From NCBI GenBank assembly GCA_021399345.1, contig JAAFKI010000154.1:1-64000 (forward strand): 64,000 nt of DNA, given 5' to 3'. A program made the translations under genes and the position numbers. The notes beneath the pieces are model-generated. The model saw only the letters and a program-made list of their open reading frames with translations, did not search any database and had not been told where the DNA came from. Origin of the DNA: Candidatus Heimdallarchaeota archaeon (lineage in GTDB: Archaea > Asgardarchaeota > Heimdallarchaeia > Heimdallarchaeales > Heimdallarchaeaceae). Positions within the stretch are counted from its first letter, which is position 1. Every line of letters starts with the position of its first letter. Shown piece by piece: positions 50,086 to 59,319 of this stretch.

Positions 50086-50393
50086 AGTTATTCAGATTAC
50101 AGAGAATCTGAACCAATTTAAAGTTTAGCGGAAAACCATTTGACCGTTAGTAACTAAGGAGTGAAAAGTTAGCCAATCTTACCAGAGCACCAGAAAAAGA
50201 ACGTTTGAGACCAAACTCCTCCCTATCAACCAAGTAGAGCAGCAGTTGGGTGGAAGACAATTGGTGGTAGATATGATTGCCCTCGTTACTTCTTTCGCAG
50301 GAAGGCTACATAGACAACGAAGAGGGAAAGCTCCGATGACGGGATGAGTTCTTGCCTTTAAATATCATTTTGCGGATTAGATAGTGAGACAAA

Positions 50394-52322
50394 ATGGTCA
50401 CACACACAGCAACCAACCTACAAGCTCTCCTTCCCAACACGTCAAAAGGAGTGATGAGAAGTTATCAGGTGGTGCTCAGATGTGCGGACCAAACCCAACG
50501 AGAAGAGATTAACCAGAGGATAAGAACACTAGAAAACCAGCAAGAACACTTACTCACCCCTCAAATTATCAAGCAAGCTGTGAATCTTTACCGAACTAAT
50601 CCGAAAGAAGAATTCTTCACTCGACAACTCTGTAAAACAGTGGGAAAAAGTCCGAATATAGCAGAAAGTGCCTTTCATTGGTTGTACATTGCCATCAAAG
50701 GTAAGATCAACAAGGAGAAGAAAGCACAAGGATTACTCAATTTCTTGTTGAAGAATCCCCAACAGTTAGTAGAATGGGTGATTTTTGGTCGGTCACCTTA
50801 TACTGAACGAAGCTTAGAAAATTATTGGAGATTGAAAAGGAGATATATCATTAACCTTCTTACCAGTACGAGAACTCAAACCGATTCTTATTGGAGAAAG
50901 AAGCATAAAACTAATTTTCATGCCCAGATCTTACAACTTAATACTCACCTTCCACACTGTACTCAATGTGAAGTACTTCAAGCTCTAGATGATGCCTTGT
51001 TCTATCATCAGCACGAATTCTCTCTCATCCCACAACTGACCAAGAATCAGCAAGCGTTTCTGAAGAAACTGCAACTTTTGAAAAAGGAACAGCACGTAGT
51101 TGTTCCTTTTCTCACCTCATGGATCAATAGTCCTCAAAATTCTCGATGGAAAAGTCTCAAAGAACTCTCAGAACAACTCACCATAATTATAGGTAAACCT
51201 TCCCGAAAACTCTTTTCTGTTGTTAGGCAGATAGTCGTTTTCACACTCTTTGATCATTACATGCAGAGTGTCCCTCAGTTAGTTCAGGTACTCCCTATAT
51301 CCAATGTTGTTCCCCCACCATTTAAACGAAAAAAGAAAGGAAGATTGCCAATAAAATTGTTAATGAAGAAAAATTATGTTATCACCCGCCAAGGGAATGC
51401 CCAAGAAGTAACAGATCAGATCAAGAAGCAAGGCTGGACCGAACTCGGTTTTCCGCAAAAAGGAAAACAAAAGTTAACTGCGCAAGTTCACTTTCCACCA
51501 AAAGTAGTAGAATATATTAAAAGTGGAGCACACATCAAAGTCCTTCAAGTAAGTAGTGGAAAAGCACCTAGGTTCAAACCTCGGGTGGATGTGGTTCTTG
51601 AAGGAGCACATGCTTGTTTCCATTCCTCTACACTTCTTCATCGTTATCTTAAAAAGATTTCAGCAAAGAAAACCTCTATCCTTGGACTAGATATTAACCG
51701 CCTAGGCCAATATATGATTGTGTTTAATGTCCCTGTATCACTCCCTCAAGATTTACTCAACTTGACAAAACAATATGAACATCTCAGTACAAAAGTTATC
51801 GACGAGCTGAACAGAGGGTTTCTCCGAAAACGAAAGGAGTATGATGCTCATGGAAGTTGTAAACTTAAAGGCGAACTCAATCGCGTCTATACTCGTCGTC
51901 ATAGACTCCTTAGAGAAATTGTCAGTCTTCTCCCTCACTTTCTCGCAGCAGTGCTGGTGAAAAAGAAATGCACAGTACTCAAGATTGAGCACCTCTCTAC
52001 AGACGCTACTGGCACCAAAGGCGCCTTAGCTAAAGCTATTTACACCATGCCCGATAGTTTGCTCATTTACAAGAAAGCGGTTTGGTTAGCTTCCCTAGAA
52101 TTAGGCTATGATATTCTCTTAAAAACTGTTCCTCCCTATCACACTAGTACTCGTCACTACAAGTGTGGAGGTACTGTTGTTCGTCAACCAGGACAATATG
52201 ACATAGCTCTATGTAAGAAGTGTAACCAACAGATTAATACACATAGTAATGCTGCTCACAATATCGCTTCCCTTCCAGGTACTCTCCTTCCTAATGATTC
52301 CTTCCCCTCACCGCACGTGTAG
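50394..52322 (+). CDS. TnpB/IS605-OrfB-like RuvC protein, 642 aa, with long N-terminal extension
   Basis: RuvC-I SILGLDINRLGQYMIVF, RuvC-II LKIEHLS, zinc-ribbon HYKC...CKKC, RuvC-III-like NTHSNAAHNIA. Confidence 0.8.
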   Translation: MVTHTATNLQALLPNTSKGVMRSYQVVLRCADQTQREEINQRIRTLENQQEHLLTPQIIKQAVNLYRTNPKEEFFTRQLCKTVGKSPNIAESAFHWLYIAIKGKINKEKKAQGLLNFLLKNPQQLVEWVIFGRSPYTERSLENYWRLKRRYIINLLTSTRTQTDSYWRKKHKTNFHAQILQLNTHLPHCTQCEVLQALDDALFYHQHEFSLIPQLTKNQQAFLKKLQLLKKEQHVVVPFLTSWINSPQNSRWKSLKELSEQLTIIIGKPSRKLFSVVRQIVVFTLFDHYMQSVPQLVQVLPISNVVPPPFKRKKKGRLPIKLLMKKNYVITRQGNAQEVTDQIKKQGWTELGFPQKGKQKLTAQVHFPPKVVEYIKSGAHIKVLQVSSGKAPRFKPRVDVVLEGAHACFHSSTLLHRYLKKISAKKTSILGLDINRLGQYMIVFNVPVSLPQDLLNLTKQYEHLSTKVIDELNRGFLRKRKEYDAHGSCKLKGELNRVYTRRHRLLREIVSLLPHFLAAVLVKKKCTVLKIEHLSTDATGTKGALAKAIYTMPDSLLIYKKAVWLASLELGYDILLKTVPPYHTSTRHYKCGGTVVRQPGQYDIALCKKCNQQINTHSNAAHNIASLPGTLLPNDSFPSPHV

Positions 52323-52389
52323 GGGACCCACACAAACGACGGTTAAACGCCCCCTGGCAAGTTTAACCAAGTTTCATAACGTGCGTTAT
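52317..52389 (+). other. Three consecutive hairpins at the 3' end of the tnpB-like gene (candidate element right end / guide RNA scaffold)
   Basis: GTGT-A-GG/CC-ACAC (52317-52333), GGTTAAAC/GTTTAACC (52341-52368), ATAACG-TG-CGTTAT (52376-52389). Confidence 0.45.
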
Positions 52390-52727
52390 AAAATTCAAAT
52401 TTCTTCTGCTCTGCTTTATTCTCTAAGGTATACTTCCAATCCTTCTCAACTTTCTCCATTCTTGCTTTAGTCTTATTTTCATTCATTATCTATCACCTAT
52501 ACTACTCACTAATTCATCTAATTTCAGATGCTAGGCTCATGTCACCAGCAGTGACTTTCTCCCTGTATCCTACAAGTAAGCTAGATATAAAAACACCAAA
52601 AACAAATTGCGAAGAACTGTTGAAAGTTATACTAGTATTTTCTTAATTCTAGAAATTGTCAAAGAACAAGCATTAAAAATCAAATGTTCCCATTTTTACC
52701 ATCAAAAATAATTCTGAGCTGAAATCG

Positions 52728-53723
52728 ATGCCATACTTTTTACGAAAAATCTGGAATGACTCAATCTTTCAAGGTAAGAACAAAAAACGGAATTACTTTG
52801 AAGGATGGTATTTCAAAATAATAAATTCTACAAAAGATGAGATTTATGCAATTATTCCTGGGATTTCCTATGATAATAATGGAAATGGAATAGCTTTTGT
52901 TCAATTCTTTGATGGAATAAATGCAGAAACTACTTTCTTTGAATTCGATATCTCTGCGTTCAAGTTCTCAAAGAAGGAATTCGCTGTTGAAATCGGAGAA
53001 AACTATTTTAGCTCTGAAAAGATTAAACTCAGTCTATCTTCAGAGGGAAAAAAAGTGGAAGGAGAGATTGGAATAGGAGAATTAGTACCTTGGTCTAAGA
53101 AGAAGTTATCTTTAGGTGTAATGGGTTGGTATAAGCTAGTTCCATTTATGGAATGCTATCACGGCGTTCTAGGTTTTGATCATTCTATTGAAGGAGAACT
53201 TTCAGTAGATGGAAAGAAAATCGATTTCACAAATGGCAAGGGGTATATGGAAAAAGATTATGGTAAAAGCTTTCCTCACTATTATATCTGGATGCAATCA
53301 AATACTTTCGATAAAGAAGGTGTTTCTCTCATGGCTTCATATGCAAAAATACCTTGGTTAGGTAATTCTTTTGATGGCTATCTAGTAGGTTTTAGACACA
53401 ATAAAGAACTATACAGATTTACAAATTATACTGGAGCAGAAGTTACCAAACTTCAACTAAAAGAAAAGGAGATTATACTTCATGTCACTGATAAGAAGTA
53501 TAGGGTTGAAATAACGGCTTTTAAATCCAAAGCAGTTAATCTTCATTCTCCAATTGATGGTTCTATGGTCGGAAGAATTTTGGAAAGCAATACTTCTGAA
53601 CTTAAAGTTCGTTTAATCAAGCTCAGTAAAAAAGAGGGAGAAAGTATACTTTTTGAGGGAACTGGCAAAAATGCAGGTCTAGACATAGGTGGAAGGGTTG
53701 AAGAAATAAAGGAAATTTATTGA
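52728..53723 (+). CDS. Tocopherol-cyclase-like / AttH-type lipocalin-fold protein
   Basis: NYFEGWYFKIINSTKDEIYAIIPGISY...GYMEKDYGKSFPHYYIWMQSNTF is the tocopherol cyclase-like signature. Confidence 0.8.
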   Translation: MPYFLRKIWNDSIFQGKNKKRNYFEGWYFKIINSTKDEIYAIIPGISYDNNGNGIAFVQFFDGINAETTFFEFDISAFKFSKKEFAVEIGENYFSSEKIKLSLSSEGKKVEGEIGIGELVPWSKKKLSLGVMGWYKLVPFMECYHGVLGFDHSIEGELSVDGKKIDFTNGKGYMEKDYGKSFPHYYIWMQSNTFDKEGVSLMASYAKIPWLGNSFDGYLVGFRHNKELYRFTNYTGAEVTKLQLKEKEIILHVTDKKYRVEITAFKSKAVNLHSPIDGSMVGRILESNTSELKVRLIKLSKKEGESILFEGTGKNAGLDIGGRVEEIKEIY

Positions 53724-53747
53724 AAACCTATCTTTTACCATAGAAAT

Positions 53748-54539
53748 TTAAATAGTTTTTATTGTATAGATAGCAGATAATGCTGCTAGCCAACTCGTTT
53801 TTGGGTTGGTTGGTGAAGGGTTGTTCTCGAAAAGGAAATTATATTTTCCAACTTCAGATTCAATTTCGATTGCATGAATGTTTTTTGAAATCGATGGATC
53901 AGCGATTATTTCAACTAATGTTTTTTCAGGACCTAATGTTGAGAGAGCTAAGCGTGCAGCAACATTAATACTCCTTGGAAAATATGTAGCGGCTAGTTTA
54001 GCATTTCCTTTGAATATGACCACTGGTGAATGTTCGTTTAATTTGATGTTGTTTGATTCAATATAGCTGTTGTTCCTAAAGGCTCTGTTTGGTTTTCTAG
54101 TTTGGAGCTTAGCAGATTTTATGCCTACTAAGTTAATTGTTTCTACACTATCAAATCCACCAATAGCACCAGAGGGAAGAATAATGTTCTTTTTCTTTAT
54201 TTCAGTTAATTTTTGGTATTTAGAAAATAAACCAGGGAAAGATACGAAAGCACCAATACTCATAGGAACGAAATATTTGCCACTTCTTATTATTTCATCA
54301 AATACTTCAGCTACTACTTGTTGAACTGCACATTCTACAACAATATCACAATCTTGGAAATCAGTTACATGTTGCATTAGTCTGATTGAAGGATGTTTTT
54401 CAGCAACATCTTTCATTTTTACATCGTCAATATCATATACAGCTTGGATGGTCAGATTTTCATTTGCTTCTTCACTTACAGCATTCAGAATAGTAGTTCC
54501 TATGTATCCCAGTCCTATTAATCCTATCTTTTTTGTCAA
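53748..54539 (-). CDS. L-aspartate dehydrogenase-like NAD-binding protein
   Basis: KKIGLIGLGYIGTTILNAV Rossmann motif; LPSGAIGGFDSV...TRKPNRAF...AATYFPRSINVAARLALSTLG. Confidence 0.85.
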   Translation of the reverse strand: MTKKIGLIGLGYIGTTILNAVSEEANENLTIQAVYDIDDVKMKDVAEKHPSIRLMQHVTDFQDCDIVVECAVQQVVAEVFDEIIRSGKYFVPMSIGAFVSFPGLFSKYQKLTEIKKKNIILPSGAIGGFDSVETINLVGIKSAKLQTRKPNRAFRNNSYIESNNIKLNEHSPVVIFKGNAKLAATYFPRSINVAARLALSTLGPEKTLVEIIADPSISKNIHAIEIESEVGKYNFLFENNPSPTNPKTSWLAALSAIYTIKTI

Positions 54540-54558
54540 TGAATCATGCTCCTGAACA

Positions 54559-55542
54559 TTATCTAATACTCTCGTAATCAGCTACCCAGTCAGATGCTTC
54601 GTTTAATCTCTTTATTTCGTCTTCATCTAGTTTAACTTCTAAAGAAGCAACATTTTCTTCTAATTGCTCAACTGAATTAGCACCGATAATTGGGGCTGTT
54701 ATGAAGTCCTTTGCTAGTATCCAAGCAATTGCAACTTGTGTCATCTTAACTTCCTTGCTCTTAGCAATTTCCTTTACTGTGTCATGTATTTTCCATCTCT
54801 TTTCAGTAAAGTATCTCTTCTGTGCCCCTTCACTTCTTGGAGTATCTGGAAGAGGACCATCAGAAGAATACCTGTCTGTTAGGAAACCACCAGCTAGAGG
54901 ACTATAAGGAATGACACCAAGGCCAAATTTCTTGATTACATGTTCCATTTGATGTTCAACAAGCATTCTTCTGACAATACTGTAGGGTGGTTGAACTGTT
55001 TCAAAACGAGCATATCCATTCTTTTCGCTTACCCAGAAGGATTCTACCAACATCCAAGGATGTATATTTGATGCCCCTATGTAGTTTACTATTCCTTTTT
55101 CTACAAGTAGATTCATTGCATGTAATGTTTCTTCAATAGGTGTATCATTATCAAAACTATGAATCTGATAAAGGTCAATCCAATCAGTTTGCAATCTCTT
55201 AAGACTATTAGTAATTGCTTGATGTACGTGTCTTCGTGATAATCCTCGATCATTAATATCGTCAGACATGGCACCTCGAAGTTTAGTTGCAAGAATTAAA
55301 TCATCTCTTGTACTCCTATCATTTAACCATCTTCCAATTATTTCTTCAGTTTTACCTGCATGGCTGTTTTCAGCCCAGTAACTGTAAACATCTGCAGTAT
55401 CAAAACAATTGATACCTAATTCTAGAGCCCTATCCATTATCTTAAATGACTCTTCTTCGTCTACTCTCCATCCCATTTGCATAGTGCCTAGAACAATAGG
55501 TGATACTTTTATCCCTGTTGTTCCCAATCTTCTGTATTCCAT
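54559..55542 (-). CDS. Aldo/keto reductase
   Basis: MEYRRLGTTGIKVSPIVLGTMQMG...NCFDTADVYS...DLYQIHSFDNDTPIEETLHAMNLLVEKGIVNYIGASN. Confidence 0.95.
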   Translation of the reverse strand: MEYRRLGTTGIKVSPIVLGTMQMGWRVDEEESFKIMDRALELGINCFDTADVYSYWAENSHAGKTEEIIGRWLNDRSTRDDLILATKLRGAMSDDINDRGLSRRHVHQAITNSLKRLQTDWIDLYQIHSFDNDTPIEETLHAMNLLVEKGIVNYIGASNIHPWMLVESFWVSEKNGYARFETVQPPYSIVRRMLVEHQMEHVIKKFGLGVIPYSPLAGGFLTDRYSSDGPLPDTPRSEGAQKRYFTEKRWKIHDTVKEIAKSKEVKMTQVAIAWILAKDFITAPIIGANSVEQLEENVASLEVKLDEDEIKRLNEASDWVADYESIR

Positions 55543-55586
55543 AATGAAAGTTAATACAAGTTAGTTAAAAGAATTGTTTTTCTCTC

Positions 55587-55859
55587 TTAAATAGAGAATA
55601 TTTTTTTAATTGTAACTAGAATCTTTGTTAGAAGAGTTTCTTGCTTTTCTCCTTTTACTGCTTCTTTTGCCCAGTAATCTTGTCTATCGTGAACTAATCT
55701 GTGTTCACCTTTACAATGTGGGTGTAATGGCATTTTACATTTATTACAGATCGCCCAAGTTGCACCACAGGTCTTCTTTCCAGAATCTAAAGATTTTCCA
55801 CAATGCCCACATTTTCCCATTAACGGCATAGGTGGATATGCACAACAAACACTTATCAA
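55587..55859 (-). CDS. Cys-rich zinc-binding small protein
   Basis: CGHCGKSLDSGKKTCGATWAICNKCKMPLHPHCKGEH, two zinc-ribbon/RING-like Cys/His clusters. Confidence 0.65.
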   Translation of the reverse strand: MISVCCAYPPMPLMGKCGHCGKSLDSGKKTCGATWAICNKCKMPLHPHCKGEHRLVHDRQDYWAKEAVKGEKQETLLTKILVTIKKIFSI

Positions 55860-55872
55860 TATAGCGCAGATA

Positions 55873-56364
55873 TTAGAGGTTTATTATCACATCTTTTGCT
55901 CTCTTTCCGCTCATGTATTCAATATCGATTTTTCCTACAGCAACTCTAGAAATAGATTTCTCAGTTAATTGTGCCTTTTCAACTTCTTCTGGTTTATTAT
56001 CTAGTTTCCTTATCATGGCTTGTAAAGCAGTTTTCTTCTCCTCAAAATCTTCAATGAAAGTAACTTTTCCTTTGAATTGAGTTGTAGCATAAAGATGATC
56101 ACAAGAACCTTGAACGTAGCCTTCATCCATAAGTGCTTGGCCCCAAATATTGTTGTTGTTCTTAAGAATATCAATTTTCTTCCCCTCACTGGCACAATGG
56201 AAGTAAATACGATGTTGCTCAGGGTCATATCCATGACTTAAGGTCACTAAATAGGGAACATTGTCTTCACACATAGCAATAGTTATGTGTTTAACTGTTT
56301 GGAGAATGTATTTCATCTCTTCAATACTCTCTATTGCTTTTTCTTTACGTCTCATACCTCTCAT
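55873..56364 (-). CDS. Pyridoxamine-5'-phosphate-oxidase-related (NimA-like) FMN-binding protein
   Basis: MCEDNVPYLVTLSHGYDPEQHRIYFHCASEGKKIDILKNNNNIWGQAL. Confidence 0.85.
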   Translation of the reverse strand: MRGMRRKEKAIESIEEMKYILQTVKHITIAMCEDNVPYLVTLSHGYDPEQHRIYFHCASEGKKIDILKNNNNIWGQALMDEGYVQGSCDHLYATTQFKGKVTFIEDFEEKKTALQAMIRKLDNKPEEVEKAQLTEKSISRVAVGKIDIEYMSGKRAKDVIINL

Positions 56365-56419
56365 TTGAGTATCACTTGAAGAAAAAAATCTTCATACGTT
56401 ATATCTTTTTGGTAAAGGA

Positions 56420-56540
56420 GAAGAAAGTGAAGCTAGCAAGAGAAATGAAGGGGTGGAAGCAATGCGGAGGTGAAAATCACCAGGCAGATATATTAGCTAG
56501 CTTCAGAATAAATACTGGTTTTATGCTTAAAAACCTAAAA
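56420..56540 (-). ncRNA. Candidate small RNA, copy B of the GCTAGC-stem family
   Basis: Perfect 9-bp GAAGCTAGC (56429-56437)/GCTAGCTTC (56496-56504); inner hairpin GGTGA-AAA-TCACC (56469-56481); T-rich box 28 nt upstream on the minus strand. Confidence 0.5.
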
Positions 56541-56588
56541 AGAAGAATTGCTAATTAAAGGCAATGAATAATTTGAAGAAAGAAAAAT

Positions 56589-56677
56589 TGGAGCCCAGAG
56601 CGTGACTTGAACACGCGACAACAGGATTTCTGAGAATTCTCTTCAGTCCTGCGCTCTCCCAGCTAAGCTATCTGGGC
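56589..56677 (-). tRNA. tRNA-Phe(GAA) with probable 13-nt intron in the anticodon loop, CCA encoded
   Basis: GCCCAGA/TCTGGGC acceptor, GCGTG-TTCAAGT-CACGC T arm, anticodon stem CAGGA/TCCTG enclosing 20 nt CTGAAGAGAATTCTCAGAAA; intron about 56628-56640. Confidence 0.8.
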
Positions 56678-56797
56678 ATCCTTGTTATATCCTTTTTGTT
56701 CTTCTTCCCAATAAAAGTTTTTTGTTTCGTTTCTTTGTTTTTTTGTGAATGCTAACATATAATAATACCCAAGATTGACTTGATTTGATGATATATT

Positions 56798-57361
56798 ATG
56801 TCACAAGATCGTTATTATTCAAAAAAAGACTATAAAGGAGATTATTCTGCTTTTGGTACTGCTTTGGTTTTTACAATTGTTGGTATTGTGTCACTTGTTC
56901 TGAAGTACGCTGCCCCTGCCCATGATTTTTGGGGAATATCTAACTGGGGGTATTGGATGTTTATACCTGCCTTCTTCATTTTTATTGGAGCAATTAGTCA
57001 TGTTGATGCTGATCGAAGGATGAGAAACAACGTTCTTGCATCTGTTCAGAATCGTAGTGGTGCAGTAAAAATAGAAAACTTGGCCTCTGAAGCAGGAGTC
57101 AAACCACAACAAATTCTACGAATTCTAGTTGATTTACGTGTAAGAAATAACATTAAGTATAGTTATGATGCTAATACAGGAGAGATTCTGTTAGGAGAAA
57201 CAGTTTCATACGATAAAGCTCTTGAATTTGTTGCTCCCTTACCTAAGAAACAAGCTGAAGTTATCTTTCCCTCTGAAAAGGGAAGTTACTGTCCTTACTG
57301 TGGTCACAAACCTCCTGAAGGGTCTAAGTTCTGCGAAAGCTGCGGCTCTAACCTTGCTTAA
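56798..57361 (+). CDS. Membrane protein with wHTH-like middle and C-terminal zinc ribbon
   Basis: Two TM segments, then IENLASEAGVKPQQILRILVDLRVRNNIKY and YCPYCGHKPPEGSKFCESCGSNL. Confidence 0.75.
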   Translation: MSQDRYYSKKDYKGDYSAFGTALVFTIVGIVSLVLKYAAPAHDFWGISNWGYWMFIPAFFIFIGAISHVDADRRMRNNVLASVQNRSGAVKIENLASEAGVKPQQILRILVDLRVRNNIKYSYDANTGEILLGETVSYDKALEFVAPLPKKQAEVIFPSEKGSYCPYCGHKPPEGSKFCESCGSNLA

Positions 57362-57383
57362 AACTCCTTTTTCTTCATTTTTT

Positions 57384-58316
57384 TTATTTGTGGAAAGTTA
57401 AATGAACAACATCGTTATCATGTAGTTCGTAAGTTATTCCAACCCTTTTTTTTCTTCCAGTTGGACCACCTTCAAGGATTACAGCATCTTTGAATATGTC
57501 TATTTTGCTTTTACTTATTTTGTTTACAACATCTTCAACTATCACTGTATCGTTGAAAAACACTACAGGTTGATCTTGAATTTCATTAAATGAGTTCATA
57601 GTGAATATCCTTATTGGTTTGCTAATTTCAAACATGGTTTTCTTTATTTCATCAAGATTATTAACAAACACATTCTTCAAATTGTTATAGGATATAAGGC
57701 CTAAATTTTCCTTTTTTACCAAAAAAGTTGGAATTCTTCTTGGACTGGTTTGAGCAAAACCATCACCCAACCTTTTCTCGATTAATTCAATATTCTGCTC
57801 CTCTAACTCAGATAACACTATTGTAAAATCTTCAAAAGATTTACCTAGAATTAATAGGCAATCTGTAGAGTGTACTAACGCTAGAGTCGATTTGTCGTAA
57901 ATCCAACCTCCTTCGCTTATTGCAGGAAGCTCTACAAGTTGGAATTTTATTCCTTCATATTCTAAGGCACCATATTGTGGTTCTGTTGTAGTGTATTCAT
58001 AGTCTCCTACAGGGATTTCAGTGCCGCATAGATTGTTAATCAAAGTACTTTTACCACTATTTGTTGTACCTATTACAAGGATTTGCGGTGTTTCTTTTTT
58101 GGTTTTAGTGCTTTTTCGGGAAGCTTTTTTTGCTTGTTCTACTATCTCGATTTCATTTAATTCGCGTCTTAGTTTATCCTTTATTTTCCTATAGTCTCCT
58201 ACATCCCATTGTATTTCCTTTAGTATTTTTCTGATTTCTTTTGCTCTTTCTTCCCCTACTTTTCCTTTTAGAGCATCGTTTATTTCTTCATTAATTACGC
58301 TATAGGGTTTAGGCAT
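57384..58316 (-). CDS. DRG/Obg-type GTPase with C-terminal TGS domain
   Basis: ILVIGTTNSGKSTLINNLCGTEIPVGDYEYTTTEPQYGALEYEGIKFQLVELPAI; C-terminal TGS-like KKRVGITYELHDNDVVHLTFH. Start refined to MPKPYSVINEE; longest ORF reaches 58379. Confidence 0.85.
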   Translation of the reverse strand: MPKPYSVINEEINDALKGKVGEERAKEIRKILKEIQWDVGDYRKIKDKLRRELNEIEIVEQAKKASRKSTKTKKETPQILVIGTTNSGKSTLINNLCGTEIPVGDYEYTTTEPQYGALEYEGIKFQLVELPAISEGGWIYDKSTLALVHSTDCLLILGKSFEDFTIVLSELEEQNIELIEKRLGDGFAQTSPRRIPTFLVKKENLGLISYNNLKNVFVNNLDEIKKTMFEISKPIRIFTMNSFNEIQDQPVVFFNDTVIVEDVVNKISKSKIDIFKDAVILEGGPTGRKKRVGITYELHDNDVVHLTFHK

Positions 58317-58362
58317 TGTCCACGACCTGTTTTCATTTTGATATGTCTTGTTTGAGTGCTTA

Positions 58363-59235
58363 TTAACTTTCTTTCTCAATAGCTTTTGATACTAATCTTC
58401 CACTCAATTCCCAGAGATAATCTTGATTTTCTATAACTTTAGTCATTTTTGCAGTTTTTGTTTCCTTGCAGTCAGTAAGATATTTTCCAGTTACACCTTC
58501 TAAATCATTTGAAGCAGCTGCATAAACTGAAGTCTCTGCACCTTGTTCAGGAGTTCGACGATTAGGTATTAGATTCGACATTGTATTCATCCATTTTGGA
58601 AGTCCTTCTGTTGTCAATTGTGTCTTAATATGTCCCGGATTTACTGTAAATGCTGATACTCCCGTTCCTTCTAATTCTCTTACTAACTTATTGGTAAAAA
58701 GAACCATAGCTGTTTTAGAATTACTATAGGCTTGTTGTCCACTATATCTTTTTTCCAGTAATGGATCTTTCAATTTTATTTTGAAGAATTTGTGTATATC
58801 AGAAGAGAGATTTACAATCCTAGAGGGAGAACTCTTCCTCAACAACGGAAGCAAAAGCTTGGTTAGATAGAAGTGAGCTAAATAATTTACTGCAAAAGTG
58901 AGTTCAAATCCATCCTCAGTTACAGTTCTCTTCATTCGGAAAACTCCCGCATTATTTATCAGAACATGTAAACTTGAGTATTTCTTTAGAAACTCATCAG
59001 TAAACTGTTTTACTTCATTTAATGATGATAAATCACAGATTAGAAGATCAACATTCTGATTATTAGTTTTTTGAATAATTTCCTTACGAGCTGCTTCTCC
59101 TTTTTCTAGATTACGACAAACCATTACTAAATGAGCTCCTAGAGCAGCTATCTTTCTTGCTGTTTCTTTTCCAATACCTGTATTTGCTCCAGTTATCATG
59201 CAAGTTTTCCCATTTATCCAAGAGTTATTCGGCAC
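58363..59235 (-). CDS. Short-chain dehydrogenase (retinol dehydrogenase-like)
   Basis: TCMITGANTGIGKETARKIA, LINNAGVFR, YSNSKTAMVLFTNKLVRE. Confidence 0.93.
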   Translation of the reverse strand: MPNNSWINGKTCMITGANTGIGKETARKIAALGAHLVMVCRNLEKGEAARKEIIQKTNNQNVDLLICDLSSLNEVKQFTDEFLKKYSSLHVLINNAGVFRMKRTVTEDGFELTFAVNYLAHFYLTKLLLPLLRKSSPSRIVNLSSDIHKFFKIKLKDPLLEKRYSGQQAYSNSKTAMVLFTNKLVRELEGTGVSAFTVNPGHIKTQLTTEGLPKWMNTMSNLIPNRRTPEQGAETSVYAAASNDLEGVTGKYLTDCKETKTAKMTKVIENQDYLWELSGRLVSKAIEKES

Positions 59236-59319
59236 AATATCACATCATAAAATGTTTCTGTACATTTATACCTATACGTTCAAGTAAAAACTTTATCCGA
59301 ATCTTTTATTAATAACTCA

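Noticed and set aside
52249-52470. 73-aa ORF running past the tnpB-like stop
   Set aside because: Overlaps the tnpB-like 3' end in another frame; the segment is better explained by the hairpins.
56334-56558. 74-aa ORF on + strand
   Set aside because: Low-complexity composition and overlap with the strongly structured copy B hairpin; more likely noncoding.
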